Source: Bugula neritina
Lineage: Eukaryota > Bryozoa > Gymnolaemata > Cheilostomatida > Bugulidae
Direction: 5' to 3'
NCBI GenBank assembly: GCA_964035545.1
Contig: OZ037765.1
Coordinates: forward strand, 32,239,004-32,303,003
DNA length: 64,000 bases
The translations under genes were made by a program, and so were the position numbers. The notes under the pieces were generated by a model that saw only the letters and a list, made by a program, of their open reading frames with translations, made no database searches and was not told the DNA's origin. Each line of letters begins with the position of its first letter. The first letter of the stretch is position 1. This document shows positions 12,611-22,815 of the stretch, piece by piece.

Positions 12611-12785
12611 TCATTGCAATCCATGTCTAGGGGCTAGAGCGCTGGCTTAGTAAACCTGAGATCTTGGGTTCGAACCCCAGTGAAGGCAGTTGGTGATGTT
12701 AAGAAGAGCATTCAGCCATAATTGCCCCTGTGCCACATATGAATAAGTTCTTAACCCATTCTAACAAAAGCCCTATAATAAAACC
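12611..12785 (+). repeat. tRNA-Thr-derived SINE, + copy
   Basis: The head resembles tRNA-Thr(AGT): GCGCTGGCTTAGTAAACC, then a perfect T-arm GGGTTCGAACCCC. The body follows: TTGGTGATGTTAAGAAGAGC, ATTCAGCCATAATTGCCCC, TGTGCCACATATGAATAAGT. The same body, after a similar head, occurs on the minus strand at 31635-31796, which shows that this is a dispersed family. No protein is encoded. Confidence 0.75.
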
Positions 12786-14028
12786 TGTTTAATTGTTTTA
12801 TTGCAAATGGCATATTTGATGATAAACTTTGCTCTGGTATATTATATAATTGCTTACTGCAGGACTTTGTTTTTGTACTATTGGTTTTGTAAGCTCTGCT
12901 TATTAACTAGTTTTTTATTATAACTCCAGTTCTCAACTTGAGTTCTCAAATTATTCTTACGTTTTCAGCATCTTCATGATAACTAGTTATAGGTTATATA
13001 TGTATATTTCTATATAACAACTCTTTTTATTGCATATGCCATTTTACTATTTTACAATAATCCTGGTAATTCAAATGTTTGAAATAAACAATAAAACAAT
13101 TTTTTTTCGGAATAAATTATAGTTAAAATTTAAGTTTGAGTAATATCACAAAACTCGACTCTGCTATTTGCAGTACACAAATGCAGTAAAAAGTGTGTTG
13201 AATAGAGATTATTTAATATGTATACTATTTAACTTAGGTAGTTATACTAATAGTTAAGTAAAATATTTTTCTTCCACTGAGATTTGAACAGCAGACCTCC
13301 AGCATGCAAGCAGGCATGCTATAGCTATTCTACCACAGTGACCATATACTGGGTTCTATCCTCACCACAATGCTTTTAATTATATTAACTTTTATAACCA
13401 TATAGGCTTTCTTCCAAAATTTCCTTTTTATTGGAATCGACAAATAAAAATCATGCAGTAAAAAACATAAAAATACCATAATTTCATTATATGTTATACA
13501 TCAATTTTGGGTAAAAATGCTTATCAGCCTAAAGTAAAATAAAATATAGAATATAGGTGTGATATAAATTATGCAATTTATATTAATTTTTTTGCCACCT
13601 GCGCAGGACCACGGCGGTGAAAGGTGACCATAAATTATGCAATTTGGGAAAATTTGTAACTTATTTGTTGCTTCTTTTCACTCAACAAAACCACACAATA
13701 CTTAAGATAAAATATTTTTTTTCTACTGAATGTTTTACTAAATTTGTAGCAAAACTATATATTATATAATATTTTAATAAAGAAACTTTTTACTAATTAT
13801 TAGGTGTTACCACACCTGCTGATTCAAAAGGAAAAACAACTCCTATCATAAATACAGTAACGGATGACTACATCAAGTATGCGCAATATTATTATAAAAA
13901 TAAAAACTGGCGCACTGCATGTCCAACTGCTCACAAAAGTTACAAAAGTAAAAAATGAAAAGAAGCCTATATAGGATGGTAAAGAGGTATGCTGAAAGTT
14001 ACTATACGCTGGTGAATTACCTTAAAGG
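12786..14028. other. Intergenic between caspase fragment and gene A
   Basis: Mostly AT-rich with no firm gene. It holds a tRNA-like repeat on the minus strand (13273-13342) and a 55-codon open frame on the + strand (13793-13958) discussed as a possible exon. An otherwise isolated GC-rich patch (GCCACCTGCGCAGGACCACGG, 13595-13615) has no assigned role. Confidence 0.5.
13273..13342 (-). repeat. tRNA-like repeat on minus strand
   Basis: Read on the minus strand, GTCACTGTGGTAGAATAGC leads through CTGCTTGCATGC and GGAGGTC to GTTCAAATCTCAGTGGA, aligning along its length with the tRNA-like copies at 1290 and 11231, but more diverged. The B-box is weakened (GTTCAAATC). Probably an old copy of the same family. 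Confidence 0.5.
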
Positions 14029-15492
14029 CTAAGTAGAAGAGACTTTCTGTGGTAAAGCTATGGAGTATATGTCCAGTGAAGACAGGCTGGATGAGTGATG
14101 CTGAAAAGCAGAAGGCACATTCTGTGTCAAAGGTTGTGGTCTAGCATTGCTGAGTTCACTCATAGAATGACTCATAGAATGAGTCATACTGCTGGTCTGG
14201 GAGATTGAAGGTGATTTTGAGTCAATGCTGCTTAACTTTGGAGTATAAATTTCCAAGGAGTAACTTGATGTACTCAAATTTGAATTCATTTCTTCTGCCG
14301 TAAGGGAAGCATCTAAAATACATCAGAAAACTTTGGTAAACATTATTGACGGTTTTTAGCAGTTGAAAAAATAAATTCTATTTAGTGGTACAAACATAAA
14401 GTTAATTAGCATTGATATGCTTATAAATATTTTCAAATTGAGTCTTTAAAGTTTATTACTCAACTTTTAAAACCTACAATATACTTTTTGAAAAAAGTAA
14501 GTGCCAACTTCATTTTGTGCTGGCTTAAGCTCATTTCTCATAAAGATTGTTATAAATTTAATACTGCTGCTAATTTTCCCTTGTTATCACATGCTATAGA
14601 GTTAACAATTATAACATTGTTATAACCAGGCTATTCCGGCTATAATTAGTTTGAAGAATAAAACTATGAATCTCTATATAGCCCTCCATGACTTAGTAGC
14701 TGACAGAACAAGTAGACTTTTGTCTACTTGTATATGGAAGATCAGTAGGCTGACATATTTCATAATAATCTTCATCTTTAGTGTGATAATAAATGGTCAT
14801 CTCTCTTGATAATAAAATAATAACAGCCTAATAAATATAAGAACGGGCTCATTTAAAAACCAAAAGTCTTTTGAACATATAAACATGGTGATGACAAAGA
14901 GGCATTAATGATATTTCTCGATTAATACCACAGGCTTGTTATATATATAGAGTGCAAACTACCCATTCCATAGATTCTTGCTACAATCATCGAAAACTAC
15001 AATATTCAAGTACATTTTCTCGTAGATTGACACATTTGCTTTATTTCCATGTGCATCAAAGCCACATTGAAGTTACTCAGTTTAAATGTATGAAAATTCA
15101 GTATAGTTGGACTCTCTAATGTCTACATTACCATGCTTCCTGCTAGCATATTTAGATTACATCATCATTATCTGTGTATTATACTCACTGCTAACATATC
15201 TGAATTACATCATCAGTATATGTGTATTATACTCACTGCTAACATATCTAGATTACATCATCAGTATATGTGTATTATACTCACTGCTAACATGTACTTC
15301 AACCAGATGTTCTCTGATATCATCTCTTGATCCATGAGAGTTTCCTTGCAGTTTTCTTCGAATCAAAAGAATTAATAACATAACTACAACTATGAATGCT
15401 ATTGCAGATGGAACCCCAAACAAGACCGATATAACCACTCTTGCAGCTTGAGGATCAACATTAGAACTGTCGATATAGCCAACAAGCACCAT
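14029..15492 (-). CDS. Cluster gene A: single-pass membrane protein with SLDIYSI tail
   Basis: Family not recognised. Exons 15285-15492 and 14029-14312 join in phase 1 to give 163 aa. The ATG lies 2 bases after a 3' splice site (TTTGTAG), so a 5' UTR exon is expected. Residues about 18-45 form one strong transmembrane helix (VVISVLFGVPSAIAFIVVV, then MLLILLI) followed by RRK, implying an N-out, C-in signal anchor with an 18-residue outside part. The cytoplasmic tail is Ser-rich and carries a first box SYSLEIYTPK, a central ARPQPLTQNV, and a second box SLSSLDIYSI near the C-terminus. Genes B, C, D and E carry versions of these boxes. The donor is tripled in a 48-bp tandem repeat. Likely a signalling or adaptor membrane protein; function unknown. 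Confidence 0.65.
15135..15290 (-). repeat. 48-bp tandem repeat carrying the gene A splice donor
   Basis: Three near-identical 48-base units, plus a fourth degenerate one, each contain GCAGTGAGTATAAT on the minus strand. The unit at 15279-15288 overlaps the true end of gene A exon 1. The other two donors lie exactly 48 and 96 bases further into the intron. Reading past the first donor meets a TAA after ten codons, so use of a distal donor would give a tailless product of about 79 aa. Confidence 0.85.
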
Positions 15493-15499
15493 TTTCTAC

Positions 15500-17425
15500 A
15501 AAATATACAAAACATGCAGCTAAAACTATTTTAAGCAGTTTAGTACTTATATAAGGCAAATAATGCTAATTAATTTTAGTAACTATAAATAAAAGGAATT
15601 GTTAAATATTAGTACATTTCATGAATGAAAAGTATGATATTTTATTTTCTCAATCAAAAATTTCAACTGGTTACAAATGATGCCGATTTGTATAATTCAA
15701 TTACATTCTTATTTATTTATTATATGCATAGTAAAAAGAATTTGTTTTATATAATTCTATAATAAAAACTGTGAAACATTTCGCACCTATAATAGTACAA
15801 TACTAAAAGCAAAGAGACATTTAAACTCTGTCCACACTGGGTTACATTTGAACTATGTTTGCATTTAACCTTCTAAATGCTTTTTGGAATGCTTTTAGTC
15901 TTTTAATTGTATACTACACTATTATAATATTCAGGTAGTATTTACAAAATATCTGCTAGGAAATAAAACATGTGTTAAGGAAGTATACAGAAAAGTACAT
16001 ATTTAACACTGAAATTTGGCTAGATCATATCACTGAATAAACTTTGTAAACACTCGCACACACATTGCAGCTGTATTCACAGCAAAAAAGTAGCAGTCTT
16101 TTTTCAAGGATAAAATTTTTTTGAAGAATATTTGTCATATTGAATAATTATTAGTAGAAAATATATTTGTTCATTTATAGTAATTTACCTGCTCAGACAA
16201 TTTACCTGCTCAGACAATTTACCTACTCAGACAATTTACATGGAATTAGTTTTGTCACTTCTCTATTCACACAAACAAGTAAATTATTACCAGGTCAAAA
16301 TGCAAGTCAAAAATTTAAATCAACTCGAACAAGGTAAACTTTTCTAATATTAGAAGCTTTAACAAACTCTATGGTGTACTGAAAGGCAGGTAGAATGACA
16401 GGAATTTAAAGTGCCTTTTAGTGATGTGTCATTCTCTGAGAATAACTTAAAATAGTAAAACCTTTGAACTTGGTTATAATATTCTACAAAACAGAAAGCT
16501 TGGTTTGTTTCAATAAAATGTTATAATATAATAATACATACTTTAGCAAGTGTTCTTAGGCTTTTAGCTCACGCATTTAAAGTTAGCTGCGAATGTTGCT
16601 GTTCCCGTTAATATATTATTCTAGTTAGTGTGAACTATTGAGGACAGGTGAACAGCTTGTACCCCCTAATAGAATCTACTGTATGCTTGAATGGATATCT
16701 TATTCAATAAGTTAATCAACAAACAATATCAATTATTGATTGGGAAAACGTTATGACTGATAAAAATTCCCGTTTTATTTCGTGTATATATATGCATTAT
16801 TTGTGAGCATTCACAATTTCAAAGCATGTACGTGTCAAACTGCACAGTGTGACTGCTTGTATTATGGTATTATATAAGGCTGGCTAATATTTTTAACCTT
16901 TGAACTTTATTATCCCACCATGTCATATAAATATATAAATATACTAGATATTTGAGAGAGAAAAGTAACGCGTATTGTTTAATACCAGCTCTATAAAGTT
17001 ATAATGACAATCATATGGCAAATAAAATTATTCTTATAATAGCATTCAAATGGACAATATAAATATAGACAGTATATATAAGAATAAGACTTCGATAAAA
17101 AACTCTCTGATACAACATACCACGCCACTGCTAGCATAATATAGTGCTTTCCAGCTTTTGTTTGATTGAAAAGCATATAATGAAAGATGCTGCAGCATAA
17201 ATTATTATTACTCTTGCGATTTGCATGTGATTCTCTATGAAATGAAAAAATCAATTCCACAAATAAAATCGTCGAACACCAAAGACTCCACATTTACACT
17301 ACATAGATGCTTCTACATTGAGAGTACTTAATATATGATCCACAATGCAATATCTAGCAAATATACATGAGACAGCCAACAAATATTGTCTCTTTTAGAG
17401 ATTGTAAACTTATTGCATTATTGAA
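15500..17425. other. Intergenic between genes A and B
   Basis: AT-rich with no exon that I can support. It includes a triple 17-bp repeat TTTACCTGCTCAGACAA (about 16188-16240). An open frame on the minus strand (16991-17293) has no conserved features. The gene A promoter and 5' UTR exon should lie here but I could not locate them with confidence. Confidence 0.5.
16188..16240 (+). repeat. 17-bp triplicated repeat
   Basis: TTTACCTGCTCAGACAA occurs three times head to tail, the third copy with one change (CTACTCAG). On the minus strand each copy reads TTGTCTGAGCAGGTAAA and so contains a splice-donor-like CAG-GTAAA. Confidence 0.85.
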
Positions 17426-18398
17426 TCAACAGGAGCTGGAGGAGAAAACTCCTGGTATGGAGTGGATGTCAAGAGATGACAGACTGGAAAGGCTGTACTG
17501 GATAGAATGTACATTCAGTGTCATGGGTTGAGGGTCAGCGTCAGTGAAGTCACTGCGGCAGCTGGAAAGACTGGCGTTACAGTTGTAGGACATCAACGAG
17601 CTACCAGATTTGGGAGTATAAATCTCAAGGGATAGACCAGAGGAATCCAAATTTGAACTTAATTCTTCATGCGCATTTACAAATTCACCTGAAAATATTT
17701 AAAGGAAATTTTTTTAGAAACATGAATAATTATCATGGAACAATTTTTTGGTTATAGTAATTTAACTGGTCGATCAACACTGAAAATTTGTTATTTGTAG
17801 CCTATATACAATTGGTTAAACTATAATTTATATATTATTATCTCAAAATTACTGAACCAATAGCTATAAAATCACTTAGTTGTTATCTGGCAAATTTTTG
17901 ATTCCTTAAAATTTTATAAATTTATCTAGTCTATATATATTTGTAACAAATTAGAGGACGAAAATAAACAAAAGTTTCTTATAAACTAGCATTAACTGTG
18001 ATAAAATAGGTTTTTCACAAACTCTGTTTAGATAAAAATATTGTGTGCTAAATATTAAAAGATGGCTCAAACCTGCAAATAGCAGTTATATTTAATACAA
18101 TTTTAATAGATTCTTAAAGAATGTAAAACTCTTATACACATGAGATGATTATCATAGATGCTGGTACTATTGCACTTTGTCTATATCTGTATATATACTC
18201 ACGGGCTTCAAAAGGAACACTTTTTGACAATCTCATTCCTGCCTTTTGACTGGTTCTTAATTCATGGATGGCAAGGAAGACCAAGCATCCTGTTAGCAAG
18301 GAAAGAGACACTCCAATAAACCACCAAAGTTCAGTTTCAGACGGGAAGGAATTTCTATAGTCGCTACTTTCAAGCAGATCTAATGTCGGCACATACAT
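17426..18398 (-). CDS. Cluster gene B: single-pass membrane protein with SLDIHSI tail
   Basis: Family not recognised; a paralogue of gene A. Exons 18203-18398 and 17426-17688 join in phase 1 to 152 aa. The ATG lies 4 bases after an acceptor (TTCTGTAG). The N-terminal part, about 24 residues, contains acidic residues and is followed by a transmembrane helix (LWWFIGVSLSLLTGCLVFLA), so it is probably N-out, C-in. The tail starts SSNLDSSGLSLEIYTPK, almost the same as gene A (SNLSTSSYSLEIYTPK). It continues with DADPQPMTLNVHSI and ends in the second box SLSSLDIHSI. Exon structure, phase and box order match gene A. A likely 5' UTR exon with its promoter lies near 18.75-18.87 kb, inside a duplicated block. 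Role unknown; a signalling tail is inferred. Confidence 0.68.
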
Positions 18399-18559
18399 CT
18401 TTCTACAGAATTAGAAATAAAGTTTTAAACTTTTTTTTATAGGGAATTTAAAGCTTATACTCTTTCTGTTGAGCATAAGGTGATATGCACTGAGAAAAGT
18501 TTTTTTATAAAATATTATATACAAGCAAAAATGGGAAAAAATATATCGTATTGCAATTC

Positions 18560-20405
18560 TGCTACATTTACATATAGTAAATCATAATTAGATATTTTAA
18601 CTTTATTTCCAAAATGTACATAAAATGTTTTGTTGAAGATAAACCTTAAAAGATCTTGCTGCTTTATGATAAACACACTGCTTTAAAGCATTAAACTGTT
18701 TTGATAATAAGTAACTGACCATATAAACTTTTCTCTCACTGCACATGCCAGTTACCTCAAAGCTGTAGCAATCTGATCAACATGCAATAACTTCCCCAGT
18801 CTACTAGTTAATCATATACATTCACTCAATATATAGAAGCATATTATTTTCCCTTTGTGTGTGATTATATAAGCATCCGCATTCATAACTAATCCAAAGA
18901 CTACAACACAATAGCAGTTATTGATTTATTGAGTATGGAGCAAAGATGGGGGAAGCAAATTTTTCCAGTTTCCCTTATACAAAGGCTAAAAGGGGAAACG
19001 GAAAAATCTTTATGCATTGCTGTGCTTTTGAAAAGACAACTCTAATTTCCAAGTGCTGAAACTTTCAAAAGAAAGAATTTCACTAACAATGCTTACCATA
19101 GAAAGAATACACAAATTGCAATTTATTGTTCTGTGGGGGAAACCTGGGTGATATGGACCACTTAAGCCCACAGCCCATACTGACTATGGTTGATTGAAAA
19201 TTAGTATTTCAACATGTGGGTGCTATCTCTACTGACATACAAACAGAATTTGAAGCTCCTATATACAGATGCTTAACTGAGCTATAATTGAAAATTGGTG
19301 GACCATATCACCCGCAGATTTTTTGATATTTTGATGATATGGGCCACCACAGACTCACTCACATAAAGTTAGCTTGTTTGTGTTGAAAATGCACTTTGCT
19401 ATATTAAAAAGTAATATAAAGCAACAGATCTGCAATAAGTGTGTAACAGCTTCTTTTAGTGCCTCTTCACTCCAAGCATTTAGAATATTGTTGGAACAAG
19501 ATCCTGGCATCTAAAATACATTGCATGAGTATGAATAATTCAAGTACACATTCTACTGCAACTGGCTATAATGCTGTCTAATCAATATTTAGGGATTTAA
19601 GGTTTCAGCATTGTTTGAAATACTATAGTGTTACATTTCCCCAAACAAGTAAATGAAAAGAAAAATTCAATTGGCTGAGTGATAGGGTCCACGGTCGATA
19701 TTACCCCCCAAGTGGCGGTCCATATCACCCAAAAATCATGGCACCAAAAATTTTGAATTCCTACAGACTGAGAGTGGACAAGTATTTTATATACTATTTG
19801 GATATTTATACATACCTTCTGCACAATATCTGTAGATACAGGCTCCTTACTTAAGGTAATTTTTTTCAATGAAAATAGATCCACAAAAGTTGTGAAAAAT
19901 TATAAGAAAATGAGCAAAAAGAGAAAATGTGTCCTTATTTTCTTAGACAAAAAGACAAGTTTGAAACATGTAGACAGGAAGTTAGATATTCCTATCTCCA
20001 TACAATAAGACACTTCAACTTTCTGGTAACCTTGGATACTGCAAAACATGCATGGTCCATATCACCCGGGTGGTTCATATCACCCAGGTTTCCCCTATGT
20101 TTCATATATAACCCTAGCATTAGCACATCTATAAGAATAGGTTTTACTATGATGTAGTAATTTTGCTGCTGTTATTAAATGCTATCCAAACATTTGCAAG
20201 TATTTTAGACACTATATGATACAAAAATTATCAAGCTGTTAATTTAGTGAATTTTGCAGAGAGATTTTAGCTTGTATGATAGTGCAAGCATAGAAAGCAG
20301 TTTCAAAAACAAACTGGGGTATGTTAAAGTGCTTAAAAATAGTGTAGGAAAAGATGTGTAGCAACAAAACTTGATTTGTTTGTTGATAATTTATAGAAAT
20401 AATTT
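18560..20405. repeat. Segmental duplication, copy 1 (contains gene B upstream region)
   Basis: Order-preserving match to 20600-21535. About 18640-19130 is near-identical, including TTGATTTATTGAGTATGGAG and GATGGGGGAAGCAAATTTTT. Matching resumes at about 20095-20400 (TAGACACTATATGATACAAA, GATGTGTAGCAAC). The 959-bp element at 19136-20094 interrupts this copy only. On the minus strand the block contains a TATA-like GCTTATATAATC (about 18865) and a possible donor GCA-GTGAGAG (about 18745), which would suit a 5' UTR exon of gene B. Confidence 0.85.
19136..20094. mobile_element. 959-bp DNA transposon with 25-bp terminal inverted repeats
   Basis: The ends are inverted repeats: the left begins GGGGAAACCTGGGTGATATG and the right ends CATATCACCCAGGTTTCCCC. 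Several internal copies of GGTGATATGG and CCATATCACCC lie near both ends (19298, 19334, 19700, 20053), typical of subterminal transposase-binding repeats. The duplicated block at 20600-21535 lacks it, giving a paralogous empty site (TTCTGTAGGCCTATGTTCC). No transposase is encoded, so it is non-autonomous. Superfamily not assigned; target-site duplication unclear. Confidence 0.85.
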
Positions 20406-20411
20406 ATGGAA

Positions 20412-20417
<6 letters not shown>

Positions 20418-20480
<63 letters not shown>

Positions 20481-20490
20481 TATATACTGT
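20418..20490. repeat. TA dinucleotide microsatellite
   Basis: Over 60 bases of alternating TA, with a short CACATATA break near its distal end, directly beside the hammerhead ribozyme. The frames across it (poly Ile-Tyr) are artefacts. Confidence 0.95.
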
Positions 20491-20503
20491 ATATATATCT
20501 CAA

Positions 20504-20550
20504 TCTGTGGACAGCAGCTGTTTCGGGATTTGTCCCCTCATCAGCACAGA
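20504..20550 (-). ncRNA. Hammerhead ribozyme, type I
   Basis: Read on the minus strand, all core elements are present and in order. Stem I is TCTGTG (20545-20550) paired with CACAGA (20504-20509), open-ended as in type I. The core CTGATGA is at 20538-20544. Stem II is GGG/CCC, with a possible extra G-T pair, closing a short loop at 20525-20537. GAAAC is at 20520-20524. Stem III is a perfect 4-bp ACAG/CTGT stem with a 3-base loop. The cleavage triplet is GTC, so self-cleavage is predicted between the bases complementary to 20510 and 20509. Such minimal ribozymes are known from Penelope-like and retrozyme retroelements. The adjoining TA tract and the unique 100-bp segment between two duplicated blocks suit a retroelement relic. 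No reverse transcriptase is seen nearby. Confidence 0.88.
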
Positions 20551-20599
20551 ACAGAGTACCATGGCCCACACCTTCGCAATAGTAGAAACTTATAGTTTT

Positions 20600-21535
20600 A
20601 CTAAAGCTACATTTACATAGTTACAGATCATATGATTAGACTTATAACATAGTAAATCATAATTAGATATTTTAACAATTTATTTTAAAAATGCATATAA
20701 GAAGATTTTTTTTAAATAAACCTGAAAATAATTTGCTAATGGTGATAAACACGCTACAATAACTTTAAAGTAATTAACTATTCTAATGATAATGATAACT
20801 ACAAAGATTTATTAAAATGTAAACACAAATAACTGACCATATAAACTTTTCACTCACTGCACATGCCAGTTATAACCTTAAAGCTGCAGCAAGCTGATCA
20901 ACATGCAATAACTTCCCCAGTCTACACGTTAGTTATCAATATAGAGGCATATTATTTTTCCTTTGTGTGCGATTATATAAGCATCCGCATTCATAGCTAA
21001 TCCATAGACTACAACACAATAGCAGTTATTGATTTATTGAGTATGGAGCAAAGATGGGGGAAGCAAATTTTTCCAGTTTCCCTTATACAAAGGCTAAAGG
21101 GGAAACGGAAAAATCTTTATGCATTGCTGTGCTTTTGAAAAGACAACTCTAATTTCCAAGTGCTGAAACTTTCAAAAGAAAGAATTTCACTAACAATGCT
21201 TACCATAGAAAGAATACACAAATTGCAAATAATCGTTCTGTAGGCCTATGTTCCATATATAACTCTAGCATTAGCACCTCTATAAGAGTAGATTTTACTA
21301 TAATATAAAAATTTTGATGCTTTCCAAACATTTTAGACACTATATGATACAAAAATTAATTTAGTGCATTTTGCAGAGATATTTTAGCTTGTGTGATAGT
21401 GCAAGCATTATAGAGAACAGTTTCCAAAACAACCATGCAGGGTATTTTAAAGTACTTAAAAATCATGTAGGAAAATAGATGTGTAGCAACTTAAAACCTA
21501 ATTTGTTCGTTGATAATTTATAGAGAAGTATATTA
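20600..21535. repeat. Segmental duplication, copy 2 (uninterrupted)
   Basis: Second copy of the block at 18560-20405, without the 959-bp transposon. It duplicates the TATA-like element and donor-like sequence upstream of gene B, with no gene B exon beside it. It may therefore be a spare promoter or the remains of a lost paralogue. Confidence 0.85.
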
Positions 21536-22815
21536 TATTTGACTTTCTGTAGAATTTGAATTTGGGATAAATTAAATAGTGAAAAGAAAACTTTTGAAAC
21601 TTTAAAAATATCCTATGATAGAAAGCTATAAAATGGCTGTACATGACATATTACTGAGAGAAAATATTACATATAATTACTTATATTTAGTAAATATAAG
21701 ACCAGAGGTTTTTTTCCTATACTTTGAGCACATATACAAACAACTGCACAACAGCCGCTTTAAATGAATAGCTAACAAATATTTTAGGTATAGAATCTTA
21801 CGTATAAAATTTTTGCTTTCAAGTGTAATACAAAACAGTATCGGCATTATTTGGTGCATTCGTGACTCATTTTAAAAGGAAAAAAAGCAAACAACTTCTC
21901 TGACTCATAATCAACACTTCAACAGTATCTTCTCTGTTGTGAACTATGGCTAAAGTTTATATAATATGCTTTCATTTTCATGGCATTTGACCGAAATCTA
22001 GTATAACAGAGGCATGGGAGATTACTCCTGCTAAAACTATTGATCTAATTATAAAGAGCAGACGGTACCTTCAAACATGCCAAGTTATATGGCTAGTTCA
22101 AGGTGAAGGTCATACATCGTATTTATCAATAAAATAGTTCATTCTACTCTTTTACGACTAAATAACTTTATACTGTAAAACAGGCATAAGTGCTAGAAAG
22201 TTCTAGCTTGGCTAACGAAATAATTGGGAATTTGTATCAATGAATCATTGTCTCCACTTATCGAAGGTGTGTGGCTCAAAGTACTATATATTTATATTAT
22301 ACAGTGTTTATTTATAATGTGAGAATTTCATTTATTTTTATTAATTGTTGCACATTTGTTACATGTTTGTACAAAACTTATGATAAGAACTATAAACACA
22401 ATCTTTGCTGAAATATAACTGATATGAGATATCTAATTATTAGCAGAAAAGAAATTAAATTGGAATTTAGTTTTCTATTTTTGCACATCATATTGTAACT
22501 CAAAAAGTTGTAATTTGTAAGCTTGATTAATTGTGCTATATCTAAACGTTTTTGTTTTATTTACAAATTTAAAAGCATTTAATAATTTTCATAAAAACAA
22601 AACAAACTATATATGAAACATTCAATTAAATTGTTTTAATGAACGGCAAGCAGAGCTGAAAAGCTAAAAGAGCAAAGCCAAAAAGAAAAAGATCAAGTAA
22701 AATAACAAAAGCAATCAAATTGTATCTTTATAATTATATAAATAACGACAGAGATAAGTAGTGTAATGATGTCTTTCAAGGTGAAGGTCAAAATTGCATT
22801 GTTGTTACTTTTTTT
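21536..22815. other. Intergenic between duplicated block and gene C
   Basis: Strongly AT-rich. The short open frame at 21677-21859 (minus) has no family features. I see no splice-bounded exon, RNA gene or repeat array. Confidence 0.5.
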
